Assembly: GCA_024234325.1 (NCBI GenBank)
Contig: JACKOJ010000006.1
Span: 1 to 64,000, forward strand
Reading direction: 5' to 3'
DNA: 64,000 nt
Source: Pseudomonadales bacterium
GTDB taxonomy: Bacteria; Pseudomonadota; Gammaproteobacteria; Pseudomonadales; Pseudohongiellaceae
A program made the position numbers and the translations under genes. Position 1 is the stretch's first letter; the number at the start of each line of letters is the position of its first letter. Below are positions 60,705 through 64,000 of this stretch, in pieces. Under the pieces are notes generated by a model. It had not been told where the DNA came from, did no database searches, and saw nothing but the letters and a program-made list of their open reading frames with translations.

Positions 60705-61043
60705 ATGGAACTAAGCAAGTTTGTACAAACAACTATTGAGCAAATCATTACTGGTGTATCGAACTCGCAGGAATTCGCTCGTAGCAAAGGGGCGACAGTG
60801 AATCCAGCTAGACTTGAGTACCTAAAGGATGGGAAAAACAATTTTCATAATTCTCCCTTGCCTCAGAATGTTGAATTTGATGTAGGCTTGACTTCAACGA
60901 GTACAGACGAGTCTACCGAGGGAATTGGCGTTTTTCTTGGCAGCATAAACCTTGGCAAAAAAAACGAAGTTGGAACGGAGCATACCGCGATAACCAGCGT
61001 CAAATTTACCGTCCCAATAGTGCTGCCTTCCGATGAGAACTAG
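60705..61043 (+). CDS. cassette 3: small protein, attC lost
   Basis: 112 residues. A helical N-terminus (MELSKFVQTTIEQIITGVS) leads to a strand-rich half with NVEFDVGLTSTSTDESTEGI and GVFLGSINLG, ending VKFTVPIVLP. The helix-then-beta layout vaguely recalls small 'trypco2'-type partner domains in defence gene sets, but I cannot claim membership. Its expected R'' box (ACATAAC) is not found downstream; the right direct repeat begins only 40 bp after the stop, so the cassette was probably truncated there. Confidence 0.7.
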   Translation: MELSKFVQTTIEQIITGVSNSQEFARSKGATVNPARLEYLKDGKNNFHNSPLPQNVEFDVGLTSTSTDESTEGIGVFLGSINLGKKNEVGTEHTAITSVKFTVPIVLPSDEN

Positions 61044-61082
61044 AATTAAAGGTGTCAGAGTAGTTTGATTCTGTGTGTAGCT

Positions 61083-61199
61083 ATGGCCGAAAGGCCTGAC
61101 TGGGGGTTTCCATAGTCCGGTTCTGGGGAGCCCAAGGGGGCAAATTCCGACCGGAAAACTCTCGGGGGCACCCGTCGCACTCGACGACTCGACGCCGGG
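61083..61199. repeat. right copy of the ~120-bp direct repeat
   Basis: 117 bp aligned to 58645-58764. Length differs by 3 bp. The stem GGCC-GAAA-GGCC has a GNRA-type loop in place of GGAG, and CTCGACGACTCGACGCCGGG is unchanged. It starts 40 bp after cassette 3. Confidence 0.75.
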
Positions 61200-61266
61200 C
61201 CAGCTACTGGATGGGGGTGGCAGTGGCGTCGGGAGCGTCAGGCGTGTCGGGTGGACGATTCGGAGT

Positions 61267-61650
61267 TTAATCCCGCACCAAACCGGCATTCCACAGAGCA
61301 ACCACAACATCCATCTGATGGTTATGGCTCTTGGAGGGGCCAGCCACCTTCTTCCATAGCAATTCAGGCTGGGTCACCAGAAACCTGTTCGCCTTGAGGG
61401 CATCCACTGCCTTGATTGCATACTCTTTGTTTTTATTGGACCAGCAATAATCGCCGGCAGGTATATCTACAAGTACACCGTCTGAGCAAAGCCCCAGGAA
61501 GGCACTTTTGGGGCAGCCTTTATCCTGCAAGGATGTGCTTCCTGGGAATATCCTTGCTACAGCGGTTTCCCAGGCTTCGGCTATATCAGTTTTGGCACCT
61601 TCCCTGAATAGAGTGACAGCTTGCACAGCTGCTTCACCGTACTTACCCAT
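61267..61650 (-). CDS. DUF6979-like protein
   Basis: About 127 residues from ATG 61650 (GGAG 9 bases upstream; a GTG at 61665 is in frame). Segments KYGEAAVQAVTLF, SLQDKGCPKSAFLGLCSDG, NKEYAIKAVDALKAN and HNHQMDVVVALWNAGL match what I know of DUF6979 proteins, whose role is unknown. It precedes no partner on this strand: the array ends just downstream of it. Confidence 0.7.
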   Translation of the reverse strand: MGKYGEAAVQAVTLFREGAKTDIAEAWETAVARIFPGSTSLQDKGCPKSAFLGLCSDGVLVDIPAGDYCWSNKNKEYAIKAVDALKANRFLVTQPELLWKKVAGPSKSHNHQMDVVVALWNAGLVRD

Positions 61651-61679
61651 GTGTACTGTCTCCACCCAGATCGGAATTT

Positions 61680-62210
61680 CTACTTTGGCTTTGCTGAAAA
61701 GGCTTGATCAAAGAGTGCTTCCAGTGCGGGATGTACTCCGCGTACCTGATCCACTACCAGCTTAGCCCAATCAAAATAAGCCTGCTTCCTCTCCACTGAC
61801 CAGTCACCGGGAGGTGAAGTGGCAATATCTCTCAAATTACTTATCTTGTCGGCAAGCTTCACCAGCTTCGCCTTAGGTGATGCTAGTGCAGCATGATCAA
61901 TCTGCGCCTGTTTACGGACTGCCTTCTCCAGAGTTTTGTCATCTGTCACATCTTTGACAATATCTTTGATTTCGACCCCGAATTCTCGTTCAAGCTCCTC
62001 AAAGGTTGTATTGGTATCTTCCACCGTGTCGTGTAAAAGTGCACCACAAATGACGGCAATATCTGAAACCCCGGCTTCATTAGCCAGTATATTTGCCAAA
62101 GAGATAGGATGATTCACGTAAGGAGAGGCATCCACATCCTTACGACGCTGATCCTTATGTTTTCTTGCTGAAAATTCCACTGCTTTAATTAAGATTTGAA
62201 TTTTGTCCAC
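61680..62210 (-). CDS. MESH1-like small alarmone hydrolase (HD domain)
   Basis: 176 residues with the HD-type hydrolase core: SARKHKDQRRKDVDASPYVNHP (first histidine), ICGALLHDTVEDTNTTFEE (HD pair) and KLVKLADKISNLRDI (Asp). Such stand-alone hydrolases remove pyrophosphate from (p)ppGpp or ppApp. Position between a metallopeptidase/type I restriction locus and a DUF6979 gene suggests a role in phage response rather than core stringent control, but that is inference. Confidence 0.88.
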   Translation of the reverse strand: MDKIQILIKAVEFSARKHKDQRRKDVDASPYVNHPISLANILANEAGVSDIAVICGALLHDTVEDTNTTFEELEREFGVEIKDIVKDVTDDKTLEKAVRKQAQIDHAALASPKAKLVKLADKISNLRDIATSPPGDWSVERKQAYFDWAKLVVDQVRGVHPALEALFDQAFSAKPK

Positions 62211-62249
62211 AGTGTAATCCTTACTCTGGCTGTTTTATCATTTAACAAC

Positions 62250-62975
62250 TTAATAGCGCCAATGCTCATGTCTGACTGGCAAACGATTCAGTAGCTCTCT
62301 GTGGCTACTCCACTGGGGCATGTGTTGCTTCAACAGCGATTTGAAACGGGTGTTGTGGGTAGGTTCAAGTAAATGCAGCAATTCATGCACCAGAATGTAC
62401 TCAAGGCACTCTTGAGGCTTTTTGGCCAGTTCCAGATTCAGTCGGATAATCCGTGTTGCAGGATTGCAGCCACCCCATTTGGTTTTCATCCGCTGTACCA
62501 GCACCCTAGAGACCTGCACGCCCAGTTTCTTTTGCCAACGCGCCAATAGGGGATCAATGGCAGTCTTCAACTGACCTCGATACCACTCATCCAGCAACTT
62601 TTCTCTAGCTTCAATGCTTGATCCAGGGCGCACCTGCAATCTGATAGCGGAATGTTTCAGGCGGACTGCTGGAGGAGCTTCCTTTTCGATGAGCTCCAAC
62701 AGAAAACGCTTCCCCCAGAAATAGTGGCTTTCCCGCTCGATGTAATCTCTGGGGGTTTCCCTCTCCTGCTCCCTGAGTTTTTGTTGCTGCTGCCTGATCC
62801 AGCCCAGCTTCGAAATAACGAACACCCGCAAGGTATCCATATTCATGGATATAGGGGCAGAAACCTTTATCCTGCCATTTGGAGGATAAACGCTGAGGTG
62901 AACATTCTTGATGTCCTTCTTGATCACCTCGACATCCAAGTCATTGAGGGTCAATTTTTGCCTGTCAGTATTCAT
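62250..62975 (-). CDS. YgjP/SprT-like metallopeptidase
   Basis: About 241 residues from ATG 62975. The zinc motif is YILVHELLHLLEPTH with the third ligand further on. RMKTKWGGCNPATRIIRLN is the YgjP-family signature. The start overlaps the hsdR stop by 11 bp, so it is co-translated with the restriction subunit. YgjP-like proteins are frequent companions of type I restriction loci. Confidence 0.88.
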   Translation of the reverse strand: MNTDRQKLTLNDLDVEVIKKDIKNVHLSVYPPNGRIKVSAPISMNMDTLRVFVISKLGWIRQQQQKLREQERETPRDYIERESHYFWGKRFLLELIEKEAPPAVRLKHSAIRLQVRPGSSIEAREKLLDEWYRGQLKTAIDPLLARWQKKLGVQVSRVLVQRMKTKWGGCNPATRIIRLNLELAKKPQECLEYILVHELLHLLEPTHNTRFKSLLKQHMPQWSSHRELLNRLPVRHEHWRY

Positions 62976-64000
62976 GCTGCTGCTTGACGATAGCATAGAT
63001 ACGCTCGACTTCAGCAATATCAGGTACTACCTGATAAATCGCTTGCTTTATCTGATTTTCCTTCGCCTGATTGCCACGCCAATTGTTCATCCGACTTTGC
63101 AGTACGGCGGTATCGATTTGCAGGGCCAGGGCTTCATTTTGGCCAAGGTTATTGTAGAGCGCTCGCCTGGCTCTGGTATTGAGGGTAACGGGCGTCTCAT
63201 CCGGTACCCCACCACTTACTTTGTTCGCCAGGTCGGCTATTTTTTGCAGGTAGGCCTGATACTCCAGCGCCTGCTCCTTGCGTTGCTTGATTATCTCATC
63301 CAGCAGTTTCGACATCTGGGCAAAATAGGCTGGATCTAATAGATGATCCTTGATGATTTTGCTGCGGACGTTGTTTTCTATTGTTTCTGCCACAGCATCC
63401 TTGTTTCCCTTGATGCCTTCCGGAAGGGAGGCAATGGCGTCCTGTATACCGCTTTTCTCAATGATTTCCAAAATCGGCATTTCGGCGAAGGGGGAGATCA
63501 CTACTGAATCTTCAGCCTGAATATAGCGATCGATCAGATGCCGCATATCGGCCTCATAGGCTTTCAGGTCTATGGATTCTCCACTGGCCTTGCGGATAAT
63601 CTCTCGTAGTTTGAGGAAGTGATCCACGCGCGACTGGATATGGGCAATATCCTGAGGACTGTACCCCGCAGCCTCCATGTCGTCCCCGATATTGGCCCAA
63701 GCCCGCACCAGCGCCACGGTAGCCTTGTACAAGGCCGTTCGCAGCACTTCACGCTCTTTGAGTTCTTCCGGGATTTCCGTATTGCCGCAGAAATAGTGAA
63801 TATGCTCCAGATCACCCTTGGGAGGATCAACCGGGTCACATAGCAGTTCTATTTCCTCCAGCGCCGTATCCAGCCTTTCCTTGCCTTTGGTCAGCCGGTC
63901 CTGAAGCAGTATGTCGCAGTCTTTCGCCTCGAATTCATCATATTCGAGCTCGGAAGTATAGACCGCCACGGCATTCTCAACCTTTTTGAACAGGTCCTTA
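62965..64000 (-). CDS. hsdR: type I restriction enzyme R subunit, C-terminal part
   Basis: The C-terminal ~345 residues of HsdR; the frame stays open to the window edge. The segment has helical C-terminal features (DRLTKGKERLDTALEEIELLC, IIKQRKEQALEYQAYLQKI, NTRARRALYNNLGQNEALALQ) that match the domain after the helicase motor. The nuclease and motor lie beyond 64000. With YgjP it marks the 5' part of a type I restriction-modification locus. Confidence 0.85.
   Translation of the reverse strand, partial: KDLFKKVENAVAVYTSELEYDEFEAKDCDILLQDRLTKGKERLDTALEEIELLCDPVDPPKGDLEHIHYFCGNTEIPEELKEREVLRTALYKATVALVRAWANIGDDMEAAGYSPQDIAHIQSRVDHFLKLREIIRKASGESIDLKAYEADMRHLIDRYIQAEDSVVISPFAEMPILEIIEKSGIQDAIASLPEGIKGNKDAVAETIENNVRSKIIKDHLLDPAYFAQMSKLLDEIIKQRKEQALEYQAYLQKIADLANKVSGGVPDETPVTLNTRARRALYNNLGQNEALALQIDTAVLQSRMNNWRGNQAKENQIKQAIYQVVPDIAEVERIYAIVKQQHEY

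Larger units (their letters stand above)
58909..61043 (+). mobile_element. integron gene-cassette array without integrase (CALIN-like)
   Basis: Three consecutive promoterless + strand genes are separated by attC sites. The boundary GTTAGGC (58909-58915) is the complement of the R'' box GCCTAAC of cassette 1, and GTTATGT at 59608-59614 is the complement of the R'' box ACATAAC of cassette 2. This box-by-box match is the signature of individual circular cassettes inserted in series. No tyrosine integrase with an IntI patch is encoded in the 58-64 kb segment. The array is bounded by direct repeats. Confidence 0.85.

Noticed and set aside
60894..61310. 138-codon minus-strand open frame through the right repeat
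   Set aside because: It covers cassette 3, the repeat and the end of the DUF6979 gene; the homologous stretch in the left repeat has stops, so I treat it as non-coding for now.
61267..61699. Downstream attC or duplicated tRNA end marking the far island boundary
   Set aside because: No copy of the tRNA-Leu 3' end and no R'' box was found to 64000; the island limit is outside the window.

Overview
This 64 kb window is a stretch of gammaproteobacterial chromosome, GC-rich by eye. The evidence is the gene content and order: the der-bamB-yfgM-hisS-ispG-rodZ-pilF-rlmN-ndk run, guaB-guaA, xseA, iscR-iscS with an IscR-type promoter, a QseBC/PmrAB-type two-component system, leuA next to a divergent Lrp-family regulator, and mdh/queA. 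A free-living, probably marine or oligotrophic lineage is likely, but I cannot name the genus. The last 5.5 kb, after a tRNA-Leu gene, is visibly AT-richer and accessory.

Layout. 1-1200: the end of a DMT-type transporter and a REP-associated tyrosine transposase (RAYT) bracketed by an 11-bp inverted repeat. 1291-7244: a membrane-bound GGDEF/EAL protein, then guaB-guaA. 7285-19150: two co-oriented blocks, each headed by the same promoter architecture (CTTAA-type direct half-sites of the PmrA/QseB kind, then ten bases, then a -10-like hexamer). The upstream block is a tight ten-gene operon: thermostable-hemolysin family protein, AMP-ligase, heme-oxygenase-like diiron protein, SDR, TPR protein, response regulator, QseC-like kinase, cupredoxin-like protein, FTR1-like permease and outer-membrane protein. 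The downstream block holds a membrane sulfatase/phosphoethanolamine-transferase-like protein, an LPS-kinase-like protein and a methyltransferase. This is the best candidate here for an undescribed chromosomal system: a metal- or envelope-stress-responsive regulon joining a small biosynthetic pathway to iron/cation transport and envelope modification.

19221-34323: mostly ordinary single genes (xseA, LytM peptidase, DsbA-like, DoxX, NhaC, M1 peptidase, DTW-domain TapT, diguanylate cyclase, hydrolase) plus a two-gene unknown membrane pair at 28770-30675. 34382-47392: the housekeeping run through ndk, then iscS, iscR (with its own binding site) and a PHP phosphoesterase. 47396-51197: small envelope genes, including a MORN-like repeat protein and an ECF sigma/anti-sigma/coiled-coil operon. 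51198-58276: leuA/lrp, a LytS/LytTR two-component pair, mdh and queA, sprinkled with REP elements (a REPIN pair, a single copy and a 40-bp-period tandem array). These REPs have the GTAG-plus-hairpin form expected of RAYT substrates.

58451-64000: tRNA-Leu(CAA), then a short integron-type cassette array without an integrase (two complete attC sites of 105 bp and a third cassette that has lost its attC). The array is enclosed by two ~120-bp imperfect direct repeats of unknown nature. Beyond it lie a DUF6979-like gene, a MESH1-like small alarmone hydrolase, a YgjP-like metallopeptidase and the 3' end of a type I restriction hsdR gene, a defence-type neighbourhood that continues past the window.
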